Origin: Pomphorhynchus laevis
Lineage: Eukaryota; Acanthocephala; Palaeacanthocephala; Echinorhynchida; Pomphorhynchidae
DNA length: 64,000 nt
Assembly: GCA_012934845.2 (NCBI GenBank)
Contig: WNNJ02003609.1
Coordinates: 62,001 to 126,000 of the forward strand
Direction: 5' to 3'
In this document: positions 23,554 to 36,900 of the stretch, in pieces
Layout of the letters: every line of letters starts with the position of its first letter
Numbering within the stretch: position 1 is the first letter of the stretch
Made by a program: the position numbers and the translations under genes
The notes under the pieces: model-generated
What the model saw: the letters and a program-made list of their open reading frames with translations, nothing else
Databases searched by the model: none
What the model was told of the DNA's origin: nothing

Positions 23554-25059
23554 TCTTAACTGTGTTGGAGGATCTCTGAACACTCTTAAAATCTGGACCA
23601 TACTGTTAAGCTCAATAAGCAGAAACCGGTCTAAGGGTTTCGATTGATGATGGACTGTGATGGTTTCCAATACCCAGTTTTCTCCGTTTCCCCGTTTACT
23701 AATTAGTAACAACAAAAATGCCGTATCGCTCTGCGATCAGGGGGCGGGCTGCAAAAATATTTATATAATATACTGCCGAAACACTTTTGTGATCGCCTGT
23801 GGACTTGAAGGTCGTGTTGTAATAATCATCCTTGTGATGAACCCTTCTTTCCTGTGTTGGAGGATCTCTGAACACTCTTAAAATCTGGACCCTACTGATG
23901 AAGCTCAATAAGCAGAAACCGGTCTAGGGATTTGATTGACGATGGACTGTGATGGTTTCCAATACACAGTTTTGTCCATTTCCCCCGTTTACTAATTAGT
24001 AACAACTATAATGCCGTATCGCTCTGCGATCCCGGAGCAGGCTGCAAGAATATTTATATAATATACTGCCGAATCACTTTTGTGATCGCCTGTGGACTTG
24101 AAGGTCGTGTTGTAATAATCATCCTTGTGATGAACCCTTCTTAACTGTGGTGGAAGATCTCTGAACACTCTTAAAATCTGGACCCTACTGATGAAGCTCA
24201 AAAAGCAGAAACCGGTCTAGGTATTTGATTGATGATGGACTGTGATTGTTTCCAATACCCAGTTTTGTCTGTTTCCCCCAATTACTAACTAGTAACAGCT
24301 ATAATGCCGTATCGCTCTGCGATCCGGGGTAGGCTGCAAAAATATTTATATAATATACTGCCGAATCACTTTTGTGATCGCCTGTGGACTTGAAGGTCGT
24401 GTTGTAATAATCATCCTTGTGATGAACTTTTCTTAACTGTGGTGGAGGATCTCTGAACACTCTAAAAATCTGGACCCTACTGATGAAGCTCAATAAGCAG
24501 AAACCGGTCTAGGGATTTGATTGACGATGGACTGTAATGGTTTCCAATACACAGTTTTGTCCGTTTCTCCCGTTTACTAATTAGTAACAACTATAATGAC
24601 GTATCGCTCTGCGATCCGGGGGCAGGCTGCAAAAATATTTATATAATATACTGCCGAATCACTTTTGTGATCGCCTGTGGACTTGAAGGTCGTGTTGTAA
24701 TAATCATCCTTGTGATGAACCCTTCTTAACTGTGGTGGAGGATCTCTGAACACTCTTAAAATCTGGACCCTACTGATAAAGCTCAATAAGCAGAAACCGT
24801 TCTTGGGATTTGATTGACGATGGACTGTGATGGTTTCCAATACCCAGTTTTGTCCGTTTCCCCGTTTACTAATTAGTAACAACTATAATGCCGTATCGCT
24901 CTGCGATCCGGGGGCAGGCTGCAAAAATATTTATATAATATACTGCCGAATCACTTTTGTGATCGCCTGTGGACTTGAAGGTCGTGTTGTAATAATCATC
25001 CTTGTGATGAACCCTTCTTAACTGTGGTGGAGGATCTCTGAACACTCTTAAAATCTGGA

Positions 25060-25099
25060 CCCTACTGATGAAGCTCAATAAGCAGAAACCGGTCTAGGG
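25060..25099 (+). ncRNA. Type I hammerhead ribozyme (representative monomer)
   Basis: Stem I pairs CCCTA (25060-25064) with TAGGG (25095-25099). The CTGATGA box is 25065-25071. Stem II is GCT (25073-25075) with AGC (25081-25083), plus an A-A apposition at its base. GAAA is 25085-25088. Stem III is the minimal ACC/GGT (25088-25093). Predicted cleavage is after C25094 (GTC). All core bases match the hammerhead consensus, and the arrangement (open stem I, tiny stem III) is that of retrozyme-type ribozymes, which often cleave as dimers. The weak 3-bp stem II suggests modest activity; monomers with AAGCTTAATAAGC have a 4-bp stem II. Confidence 0.8.
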
Positions 25100-25900
25100 A
25101 TTTGATTGATGATGGACTGTGATGGTTTCCAATACCCAGTTTTGTCCGTTTCCCCCGTTTACTAATTAGTAACAACTATAATGCCGTATCGCTCTGCGAT
25201 CCGGGGGCAGGCTGCAAAAATATTTATATAATATACTGCCGAATCACTTTTGTGATCGCCTGTGGACTTGAAGGTCGTGTTGTAATAATCATCCTTGTGA
25301 TGAACCCTTCTAAACTGTGGTGGAGGATCTCTGAACACTCTTAAAATCTGGACCCTACTGATGAAGCTCAATAAGCAGAAACCGGTCTAGGGATTTGATT
25401 GATGATGGACTGTGATGGTTTCCAATACCCAGTTTTGTCCGTTTCCCCCGTTTACTAATTAGTAACAACTATAATGCCGTATCGCTCTGCGATCCGGGGG
25501 CAGGCTGCAAAAATATTTATATAATATACTGCCGAATCACTTTTGTGATCGCCTGTGGACTTGAAGGTCGTGTTGTAATAATCATCTTTGTGATGAACCC
25601 TTCTTAACTGTGGTGGAGGATCTCTGAACACTCTTAAAATCTGGACCCTACTGATGAAGCTCAATAAGCAGAAACCGGTCTAGGGATTTGATTGATGATG
25701 GACTGTGATGGTTTCCAATACCCAGTTTTGTCCGTTTCCCCCGTTTACTAATTAGTAACAACTATAATGCCGTATCGCTCTGCGATCCGGGGGCAGGCTG
25801 CAAAAATATTTATATAATATACTGCCGAATCACTTTTGTGATCGCCTGTGGACTTGAAGGTCGTGTTGTAATAATCATCCTTGTGATGAACCCTTCTTAA

Positions 25901-27275
25901 CTGTGTTGGAGGATCTCTGAAAACACTCTTAAAATCTGGACCCTACTGATGAAGCTTAATAAGCAGAAACCGGTCTAGGGATTTGATTGATGATGGACTG
26001 TGATGGTTTTCAATACCCAGTTTTGTCCGTTTCCCTCGTTTACTAATTAATAACAACAAAAATGCCGTATCGCTCTGCGATCCGGGGGCGGGCTGCAAAA
26101 ATATTTATATAATATACTGCCGAATCACTTATGTGATTGCCTGTGGACTTGAAGGTCGTGTTGTAATAATCATCCTTGTTATGAACCCTTCTTAACTGTG
26201 GTGGTGGATCTCTGAACCCTCATAAAATCTGGACCCTACTGATGAAGCTCAATAAGCAGAAACAGGTCTAAGGGTTTCGATTGATGATGGATTGTGATGG
26301 TTTCCAATACCCAGTTTTGTCCGTTTCCCCCGTTTACTAATTAGTAACAACAATAATGCCGTATCGCTCTGCGATCCGGGGGCAGGCTGCAAAAATATTT
26401 ATATAATATACTGCCGAATCACTTTTGTGATCGCCTGTGGACTTGAAGGTCGTGTTGTAATAATCATCTTTGTGATGAACCCTTCTTAACTGTGGTGGAG
26501 GATCTCTCAACACTCTTAAAATCTGGACCTTACTGATGAAGTTAAATAAGCAGAAACCGATCTAGGGATTTGATTGACGATGGACTGTGATGGTTTCCAA
26601 TACACAGTTTTGTCCGTTTCCCCCGTTTACTAATTAGTAACAACTATAATGCCGTATCGCTCTGCGATCCCGGAGCAGGCTGCAAAAATATTTATATAAT
26701 ATACTGCCGAATCACTTTTGTGATCGCCTGTGGACTTGAAGGTCGTGTTGTAATAATCATCCTTGTGATGAACCCTTCTTAACTGTGTTGGAGGATCTCT
26801 GAAAACACTCTTAAAATCTGGACCCTACTGATGAAGCTTAATAAGCAGAAACCGGTCTAGGGATTTGATTGATGATGGACTGTGATGGTTTTCAATACCC
26901 AGTTTTGTCCGTTTCCCTCGTTTACTAATTAATAACAACAAAAATGCCGTATCGCTCTGCGATCCGGGGGCGGGCTGCAAAAATATTTATATAATATACT
27001 GCCGAATCACTTATGTGATCGCCTGTGGACTTGAAGGTCGTGTTGTAATAATCATCCTTGTTATGAACCCTTCTTAACTGTGGTGGTGGATCTCTGAACC
27101 CTCATAAAATCTGGACCCTACTGATGAAGCTCAATAAGCAGAAACAGGTCTAAGGGTTTCGATTGATGATGGATTGTGATGGTTTCCAATACCCAGTTTT
27201 GTCCGTTTCCCCCGTTTACTAATTAGTAACAACAATAATGCCGTATCGCTCTGCGATCCGGGGGCAGGCTGCAAA

Positions 27276-27279
<4 letters not shown>
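25901..27279. repeat. Three-monomer higher-order repeat in the 293-bp array
   Basis: About 497 bp from 25901 (CTGTGTTGGAGG with the variant GAAAACAC) recurs from 26783, an offset of 882 bp or three monomers. Diagnostic variants (AAGCTTAAT, GGGCGGGCTG, CTTGTTATGAACC, CCCTCATAAAATC) occur in the same order in both. Confidence 0.75.

Positions 27280-27371
<92 letters not shown>
27279..27371. repeat. (TA)n microsatellite
   Basis: About 46 TA units. It starts at the point in the last 293-bp monomer where other monomers have ATATTTATATAATATAC, so it probably expanded from that seed and ends the array. Confidence 0.9.
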
Positions 27372-27373
<2 letters not shown>

Positions 27374-27450
27374 TATCTCAGTTGCTTGAGGGTTTAAACA
27401 AAATATTCTACAGATGAAGAGTGTTTCTAATAAATAATGTAACAATGTAT

Positions 27451-27495
27451 TTTATTTTCCTATATTGTTTTAACGATATTTGTCATATATTTATT
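27451..27495 (-). terminator. Candidate Cip4 polyadenylation signals
   Basis: TTTATT at 27490-27495 and 27451-27456 reads AATAAA on the minus strand, about 185-230 nt past the Cip4 stop codon. Such hexamers are common in AT-rich DNA, so this is only plausible. Confidence 0.35.
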
Positions 27496-27678
27496 GTTAA
27501 TATTTTAAGATTCTTTAAATAAGCCATTATCATTTAAAATATATACAGGTTTTTAATGTGAAAAATAATTAAATATTTTAATATTGATGGCTTAATATTT
27601 TAATATTTTAATATATTTCAATTGTTTAATAATAAAGAACATCCAACTACACAAAGATGAAAAGTCAAATAATTGTAA

Positions 27679-27952
27679 TTAACGATTATATCGCATAACA
27701 CAGTATGATGTTGGTACAAAACCAATGCTGCCATTAGCATGAGCTATTCTGGTCCATCCATCACCAGTGTCCAGTTCTATAACATTTAATATATCTCCAG
27801 CTTTAATAGAAATAATATCATCGCCGAATCCTTCAGCAGAAAAATCATAATTTGCTATCGCCGAAGCAATATAAGTCGATTCTTCATCCTGCTGTTCTTC
27901 TAACATTCCCTTACCAGGTGAAACTTCCCTTTCGTCAACACCATCGACCCAG
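27679..27952 (-). CDS. Cip4: Cip4 exon 12 (SH3 domain and stop)
   Basis: After acceptor AATTTAG the exon reads WVDGVDEREVSPGKG, an acidic stretch, then a complete SH3: ANYDF (ALYDF motif), GDDIISIKAGD, DGWTR, GFVPTSY. It ends MRYNR and a stop. Confidence 0.9.
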
Positions 27953-30900
27953 CTAAATTATGCAATTATTAAATAATTTTTAAGCGATCATGCGATTGAC
28001 TTTATTATGCAATAATGAAATTACAAATATTAATAAAATGTTCCTTTATATTTTCAAAGATGGCATCAGATAAAAATATATTTTGAATTCGATATTTAAT
28101 ATAAAGAGGTCATATATTAGAGGTCATCCTCCTGGTGACCTCTAATCCTTATTATGATACAACTTCTGTTATTTATTAGTCAATTCATAAAAATGACGTT
28201 TATTTTAAATTTCAATTTTTTATTTTAACTTGATTTAAATTATAGAAAATCTAAAAACAATTATTAATTTTATTATTTAGTTATTACTTTTTGATTTGGC
28301 ATTATTATGTTTTGTTTAGTTTATAATTATATTAACTACGTAGACTCAGTTAGCTGATTTGATTGATTTAAATTTTATGGCACGTTGCGATTAATGGATA
28401 TTTTAATGACGACATATATCATGTAGAAAATAGCGCTTACTATTTCAAACTTTATAACAATTGAAATTAAAAGCATTACGTTTTATGTAGATTAAATGTA
28501 TTATATATATTGCTATTAAAATCCTTGAATTTACATGATGCGTGTTGGTTTTTCTTAAATTTATTTAATTAAAAAGCCACGAAATATTGAAATAATTTCA
28601 ATATTTCGACAGGACAAATCTTTCGTCAATAGAAATATTTAATATTAAAATACAATATTAACTAATAACTAAATCAATAAAATATTCCTGACGATGACAA
28701 ATTCGTTCTGTCAAAATAGTGCAAATAAATTCGATTTTAATGTGCAGTACATGGTTTTTCAATCCAATAAAATCTTGATATTAATGTGAAATTTATCAAA
28801 TACTCAAGGGAAATTCAACCGAGATATTTGATTCAGTCAAATTAATTATTGAATAATAAAATATGAAAAATTGAACGCAAAAGTCGAAAAAATTTTATTA
28901 CACATTTTTAAGTAATTTTTTTAAGTTTTATTTACTTTTAAAATTAAAAGAATTTTTTAATAATTGAAATAATAAATAATATTCAAATAATATATAAAGA
29001 AATTAGTCTACCACTAAACATCATAATTTTAAATTATGATGATTAAATTGTCCGATATTATATTTAATATATAACTGAATTCTAATACAATATTATATTT
29101 TCTTATATGTAATATGTTGGTGCAATAAATTGTGATATTTTATTACACAATTTTTCACATCGACATGGTCCTAATCATTAATTTACGAACTTCACCTCTA
29201 TTCACTACAAAGAGGATTCTGAATAACGCTATTTTAAGCAATGAAAACGTCTTTTGTTTGAACTATGTCGGCAATAAAAAACATGATATATTAGTAATTA
29301 GAAACGAATATTGAACTTTATGCACGTGTTTGGAGTTCTTTTGTTTTAGTTTATAGAACTGAATATTGTTTATCCGAACACGTGTAAATTATAAGTGGAA
29401 ATTACTCATCATAAATTCGTATTACTTACAAAACATTTTAAAGCATATTATAACCAAGTTTAGACATTTTTTCGTCAAAAGCATCGAAACTATTAGCAAT
29501 GAAAACACAGCGTCATACAATTACTGTAGCTGGTGAGAGCAATGAACATGTACAGATAAGAGTGTACAGAAATTTCACGGAAGTACGGGAGAATCTGGGC
29601 ATTGGTGATGGCAACAAACACTGTAAGGTGACCATTCCGGAAGAAAAGTTTAATCAGATAATCCCCAACAGTATGGAGCTAGAGTGTGATAAGTGCATAT
29701 TCCAAACAGTAACAAAAAAATCAATAAATCTAGAAGGACAGACAGTATACGTACGACGAAATAGAATGGACAGTTCAGAGCCAGAGATAAGAAAGGCCGT
29801 ATTACTCAGAGGAAATGATTGGCTGGTTAAAGATTTGGAGACACAGCGATTCTACAATGTTGGAAGGCATGAACTTGAATTCAATGACATGCCAACTGAA
29901 AATGTTTACGATGTGGAATTCTTCTTCGATCATAATTGCAATCAAAAGGAAACCATCTTGAGGTATCAATTGAGGTCTGTACAATGGAGGCCCAAATATG
30001 AACTTAGCATTATAGATGACATCGATTCCAAAGACGTTAACAATTCACGCATTCAAGCAAAATTAAAATGCGTCGCTGTGTTGGAAAACAATTCCCCGAC
30101 AAATTATCTAGTGGAGAAAGCAGAGTTGTTTGGAGGTCAAGTACAAATACAAGAAGCAAATTTGTTCGGACACAAGGCTATGTTTTATGAAGAATCTACG
30201 GTAGATGGCTTTGCGAGTGCTCCAGTATCAAACTTTGGTAATACAGAAATAAGTGGAATATATATGTACGAGTTATTAAACGCGTTTTTGATGAATGCCT
30301 ACAGTAGCTCCTATATAGAGTTTATTCGTCCAAAGGTTGAAGTTGAGGAGCTCTCCGTAATACAATTGACAAATCCAACTAACAATTCGGGACCAATGAA
30401 TCGCATGTATACACTTGTTACTGAAGAATTTATACCATCTGGATACATTAGTATACGGCAGAGTGATAGGCTAATTGGCGGTCACGACCTTCAAGATTTA
30501 CCGGCTAAAGAGAAAAGGGAAATAAGTCTAGGCACGGATTCCGCTGCAGTCTATAAAAGAGAAGAAATCGTTTCCTCACATAAGGAAAAGCAGACGAACT
30601 TTGCAGTTAGCTTAGAGTTAATTAATAATCATACAAAGTCAAGACGATTCCGATTACGCGAGACAATTAATTTACATAGAATAAACACGATATTTGAAAT
30701 TCCGGATTCTGAGAATATTAAGCTAATTCAAGATGGTATAGAGATTAACGTAGAAATAGCATCAAAATGTTCATCACATTTTAAATATAGTATGATCAAA
30801 TTCGAAGTTCAGACGAATGATTGATTTATTTAAAAACGCACAAACATGCATTAGCTAAAATGTTATTTTAGCTCTAAACTAAGTAATTTTAAAAATAATT

Positions 30901-33900
30901 TCACTTTATTGATAAGAATCAATACAATTTATATTTAAATCGAAATATTTAAACTGAAAACTAAGAACTTTTCTAATAAGAAACTTTTTAATAAAAACTT
31001 TTCTTTTAACATTTGTATCGCCTACATCTTACCTTAGATGGCTTTAAACTAAATAATTTCACTTTATTGATAAGTCTATATCCAAAGATTATTTAATCAA
31101 TAATCTTTAAAATAATAAAAGATATGTGCTTTCGTAAACTGATTTATTTACATGTAGATCGGATAAAACAAATGATAAAACATGGGTTTCATTTTAAATC
31201 ACGTTTGTATTACATTCGGGGCAATTCAGGACATTGAAAATTATCTTATTAACGCGGTTTTTGGTAAAATGTAAATATGATTAAGTGGCAACACTTAGTA
31301 AAACATGGATAAAATTTAAATGAGAATTAGTCTTTTAACAAAACAAGTATCTCGCCTTTTTACCTCGTTTTTTATAACATATGAATTATGTAATATTATA
31401 TTATAATTATAATATATAGTAATCTGAGACATTTTATTTTCCTCACTTCCGCTTGTAAGCGATGGAAGTAGAAAATACAGTCAGTTTATATACAAATATG
31501 TCAGTTTATTATTGTACTTATCGAGCTAGTCGTCATCCATCACGAGGACGAAAAGTGTGCAGAAGTTGTGGGAACGTTACGAAATGACGATATCGAATCT
31601 ACCCTGCGAAACTCCATGTAGAAAGAATTGAACATGAAAACATATGGAGAAGTTCATAATAATAAGGATTTTGTTAAATAAACAAAGAGAAGTTTACAAC
31701 ATGGAAGTCTACAAAAACGACAGCTACAGTCATAATTTATCGAATGACAAGGCAACCTGATCAAGCAAAAATTGTCATGGTAGATATGAGTAGATATTTT
31801 CCAAACAAGCGGTCGGTTTGCATTAAATGGCTTTTTCCAATTAGGCTGAAGAAATACCGGAGTGCAATAAATAGCAGGATCAAGTTTTGCAACAGTAATC
31901 TGTGTATTGCTGAGATGGATCGAGATTGCCGGTGTTATAGGTAAATTAAACAAATTTGCAATTGTATACGCACATGATGGGAGTTGAGATAACGCTGACA
32001 CTAATGTTAACGAGGTCATGGGTGAGAGCCCTGTGATACGTTTAATATACCTCTATTGAAGCGAATCGAATTTGCGGAAATTAGCAGTAGTAAGATAAAG
32101 CCAGATCGCATGTATACCATATGTCAATATAGGAAGCATCATCACATTAAAGAATCTTAGGGCACCGTGAATGTGAGATTCTCTGAACCGGGGCGAAATC
32201 CTCGTATCAAAGGGAAGTAGCACGGCCAAGCGTAAAGCCAATAATCCACTTTAATCTGCATATACTTTCAACATAAGTTCGATTTTGCTATTTAACTGAT
32301 TGCAATCGGGCTAGATTTCAGAACGAGTATCGTGCATGGACCAAGACCACTCGAACACAATATCGAGCCTAGCTTCACTTTCACGAGTGGTGGTGGGATT
32401 TTCAAACATCAAAGTTTCGCTAATATATTCTGCAAATTCGGTTCTATTGCTATGTTGCTGGTTACGTTTATCAGTTCTCCAGATACAACGTCCCTTATTG
32501 CGTTATGGCGGACAATTTGCAGTCCCCACGCTTAGACGACAATAATTGTGATAAAGAAGGACTAGTGTTGCACAAACAATTCGATGACCAGCCTTCTGGA
32601 TCTCAACCATTTCTAGTTGTTAGACTGTCACGAAATTCGTTCGCGCTAGCCAATATCTTCCACGAATTAGTGAAAGAGTACTGAGCCGCGTTGAAGCACA
32701 CGGAACAGTCTATGCAATCTATAATGAATCAAAAAAGTTTGATTTGACTTCAGATGTTCAATTTTTGAACTCTTCCATCGTTGATCGAACATCTGCTTCG
32801 CCATGGAATCCTGTAACTGCCGAAACATTACCACTTCACTTGCTATAGAGTATGAATCCCGCATTCTTGAAGATGCCGTGTATTCTAATTTACAGATGAT
32901 AGTTGGATCCATGACACTAATTCCACCTAGTTTTATTGTAGATATCAGTAGTGTTGTCACGTAATTTTTCAATTTTCGTTGTGTAAGCGTCGCTAAAAAC
33001 TCGTCTAGCATAACCTTCTTTAGTCGAAGCAATTGCTGTTTACTGCACTCAACTGTCCTAAAGAATTGAAACCATTTCCATTAAAGTGAATGAAAAAGTC
33101 CAGAAAAATAAACATGAGAATCAATACTGCAAAACTCTACAAGTATGTACAACACTAATGACCATATCTCTATACGTTTCCCAATGGTATTTTCCATGAC
33201 ATTCTCTGTATTAATTGACGATCCTAGAATATCAATATCGTAATGTTTTACTCGAATATTTCTTAATCCCTTAATAGTTTCTGTGTTCCCTTGATATCTA
33301 AGCAAAATTGTCTTTACGGGATTCGCATGGTTCCCTGTGCTATATTCATAGGCTGGTATATATACCAGCCTATGAATAAATTGAATCAACGTCTAGCACT
33401 AGTTGGGCATCGATAGAATATATGCGTTCAAATACACGAGCCAACGAGGGGCACATATATGATGTATTATGAATATCTACTGTACGGTTTAAGCGATTGA
33501 AAATATTAGTTGCATCGACCGATAGTAATCCAAACGAGGGACGACTATTTAATTTCTATCTAAGGGAATATATAACTAGTTCTATTCCACTGCGTTGGAA
33601 GGTACATAATTAATCTACACCGCAACGTACTGCAGGCCACATTTTTTTCAAGGATTGACTTGCAAATTATTCGTCGTCCGACATCACTCACACTAATCAG
33701 CTGGATTCATTCGGTTGATTAATACATACGGATGCCAATTTAATTGCGACCTCGGCAAAGGCTTCTGCTAGTTTTCTTGACGTTTCCACAAAGGAGAGCA
33801 ACATTTGCTTCCAAATACATGAATCGGATTCCCGATGACCCGGCCGAACCAGATACTGATTTAGCTGCCCGAACAATGGAATCGCTGTCTAGTTTTAGGA

Positions 33901-36900
33901 ACATCGGAAAGTGATGTTCATTAGCTCATGACATAGAGTGTTAAGCAGTGCATCTGTACATACTTCTGACTACTCAAGGTGTAGATCCTATAACAAATCT
34001 CTCACTGTAACTCCATTAATTACCACGTCTGGCCATACAGTTCCCTTTCCTCTATAATCTGTAATACCGATGAATCTGCCTTGACCCTCCCATTTGCCAT
34101 CAACGTGCATTATCTGTTAATCCATCTATATGTAGTCTCACTTCTTTTCAAAATTGTGCGAGCTTGCGATAGGCACACTTCTTCAAACAGTTCATTGATC
34201 TGACCACTTTTCCACAAAGCTATATGGCGATTGAGTCATTTACGCGCTGTAGCTACTTTTCGTGAAGGTATTCGTTGTAAAATACACCGAGAAAACACTG
34301 TCGCAGACTTTAAGGTATTGTCGTCATTTAACAGCGGCTCACTGCCAATTTTCTGATATACTTTGGTCAATAAACTTCTTACTAGCTTCGCATTGGCCCA
34401 CAGTACCTGGGGGCCATTGAATAACCAAATTATAAATATCCGAAATCGGCATGGGATCTTTCAACTTGTGCTAAGCTTGATTTGCTTGGTTAATACATGA
34501 TTGGAGTTGCATTTCGGCTTTCGACACCGAACTAACTGTTGAATATTTACAACAGCAATTTGGTACTATGCATGATGTTTTATTTTATGTGCACACCGAC
34601 ATCACTTACATTTTGCATTTCGGAAGTATCTGAAAAAATGAGTACGAACAAGCGTGTCGGAGGAACAAAGGATTGTAAAAAACAGTTTTCCAGTCAATTT
34701 TCTAGTAAAAACCAAGGAACATGACGAAATACAGGTAAATGCTGCTCTGAAAATGCTGCGTAGAAAATGCAACAGACCGAGAACAAAATGTTGTGAGACT
34801 GTTAAGTACACTGATTAGATAGAAAGTACAAAGGGTTTCAATCTGAAAACGGATTCAACAGCATGGAGTAATAAACCTTGCAGATAGTATAAGTCATTGC
34901 TTCGGTTTTCTTCATATAATAGATTTTTTCAGATCAATTGATAAAGCATGACAAAAGGAATTCATAAATTACCAATACATTTCGATAAAAATATTAATCA
35001 TATCAGAAACAGATTAGATAAGCCACATCAAAAAAGTCAAAATAATATATCAGATAACAAATAAATTATCAAGATTATCAAATAAAATCTAGATTATTTC
35101 GCAACATTCTGTAAAATCGAATCATGAATGTAGAAAATGCAACAGACCGAGAACAAAATGTTGTGAGACTGTTAAGTACACTGATTATATAGAAAGTACA
35201 AACGGTTTCAATCCGAAAACGGATTCAACAGCATGGAGTAATAAACCTTGCAGATAGTATAAGTCATTGCTTCGGTTTTCTTCGTATAATAGATTTTTTC
35301 AGATCAATTGATAAAGCATGACAAAAGGAATTCATAAATTACCAATACATTTCGATAAAAATATTAATCATATCAGAAACAGATTAGATAAGCCACATCA
35401 AAAAAGTCAAAATAATATATCAGATAACAAATAAATTATCAAGATTATCAAATAAAATCTAGATTATTTCGCAACATTCTGTAAAATCGAATCATGAATG
35501 TAGAAAATGCAACAGACCGAGAACAAAATGTTGTGAGACTGTTAAGTACACTGATTATATAGAAAGTACAAACGGTTTCAATCCGAAAACGGATTCAACA
35601 GCATGGAGTAATAAACCTTGCAGATAGTATAAGTCATTGCTTCGGTTTTCTTCGTATAATAGATTTTTTCAGATCAATTGATAAAGCATGACAAAAGGAA
35701 TTCATAAATTACCAATACATTTCGATAAAAATATTAATCATATCAGAAACAGATTAGATAAGCCACATCAAAAAAGTCAAAATAATATATCAGATAGCAT
35801 ATAAATTATCAAGATTATCAAATAAAATCTAGATTATTTCGCAACATTATGTAAAATCGAATCATGAATGTAGAAAATGCAACAGACCGAGAACAAAATG
35901 TTGTGAGACTGTTAAGTACACTGATTAGATAGAAAGTACAAAGGGTTTCAATCTGAAAACGGATTCAACAGCATGGAGTAATAAACCTTGCAGATAGTAT
36001 AAGTCATTGCTTCGGTTTTCTTCATATAATAGATTTTTTCAGATCAATTGATAAAGCATGACAAAAGGAATTCATAAATTACCAATACATTTCGATAAAA
36101 ATATTAATCATATCAGAAACAGATTAGATAAGCCACATCAAAAAAGTCAAAATAATATATCAGATAGCATATAAATTATCAAGATTATCAAATAAAATCT
36201 AGATTATTTCGCAACATTATGTAAAATCGAATCATGAATGTAGAAAATGCAACAGACCGAGAACAAAATGTTGTGAGACTGTTAAGTACACTGATTAGAT
36301 AGAAAGTACAAAGGGTTTCAATCTGAAAACGGATTCAACAGCATGGAGTAATAAACCTTGCAGATAGTATAAGTCATTGCTTCGGTTTTCTTCATATAAT
36401 AGATTTTTTCAGATCAATTGATAAAGCATGACAAAAGGAATTCATAAATTACCAATACATTTCGATAAAAATATTAATCATATCAGAAACAGATTAGATA
36501 AGCCACATCAAAAAAGTCAAAATAATATATCAGATAGCATATAAATTATCAAGATTATCAAATAAAATCTAGATTATTTCGCAACATTATGTAAAATCGA
36601 ATCATGAATGTAGAAAATGCAACAGACCGAGAACAAAATGTTGTGAGACTGTTAAGCACACTGATTAGATAGAAAGTAGAAACGGTTTCAATCCGAAAAC
36701 GGATTTAACAGCATGGAGTAATAATAATAATAAGGAATTTCTTAAATAACTAACAACCACTAAAAAATAACGAAAAGAGACATTAGAAAAAAAACAAATG
36801 CAGTTCAAATAAGACAATTCATAATAGCATTTAGTCTTCATAATGATGTCACGGCCTCAGGTCCAGCGGGATCTGAGCCCTCCAGCACATCCAACACGCC

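Larger units (their letters stand above)
23553..27280 (+). repeat. Satellite array, 293-bp monomer with hammerhead ribozyme, about 12.7 copies
   Basis: The monomer period is 293-294 bp. Each monomer has a hammerhead region. The CTGATGA box starts at 23895, 24188, 24480, 25065, 25358, 25651, 25946, 26239, 26533, 26828 and 27121. It is altered in the first monomer (about 23602) and in the one at about 24773. GAAA and a GTC-type cleavage site follow in most. Monomers from 24.9 to 25.9 kb are almost identical, indicating recent homogenisation. Frames of about 69 codons in every monomer are a by-product of repetition. Known parallels are the ribozyme satellites of schistosomes, cave crickets and newts, and metazoan retrozymes. 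Confidence 0.9.

Noticed and set aside
23512-25664. Repeated frames of about 69 codons (SFISRVQILRVFRD...) in each 293-bp monomer
   Set aside because: Same frame in every monomer of a non-coding satellite; start codons are often lost and no domain is present. The ribozyme explains conservation better.
19700-27280. CRISPR array
   Set aside because: Repeats are contiguous satellite monomers without unique spacers, in a eukaryotic setting.
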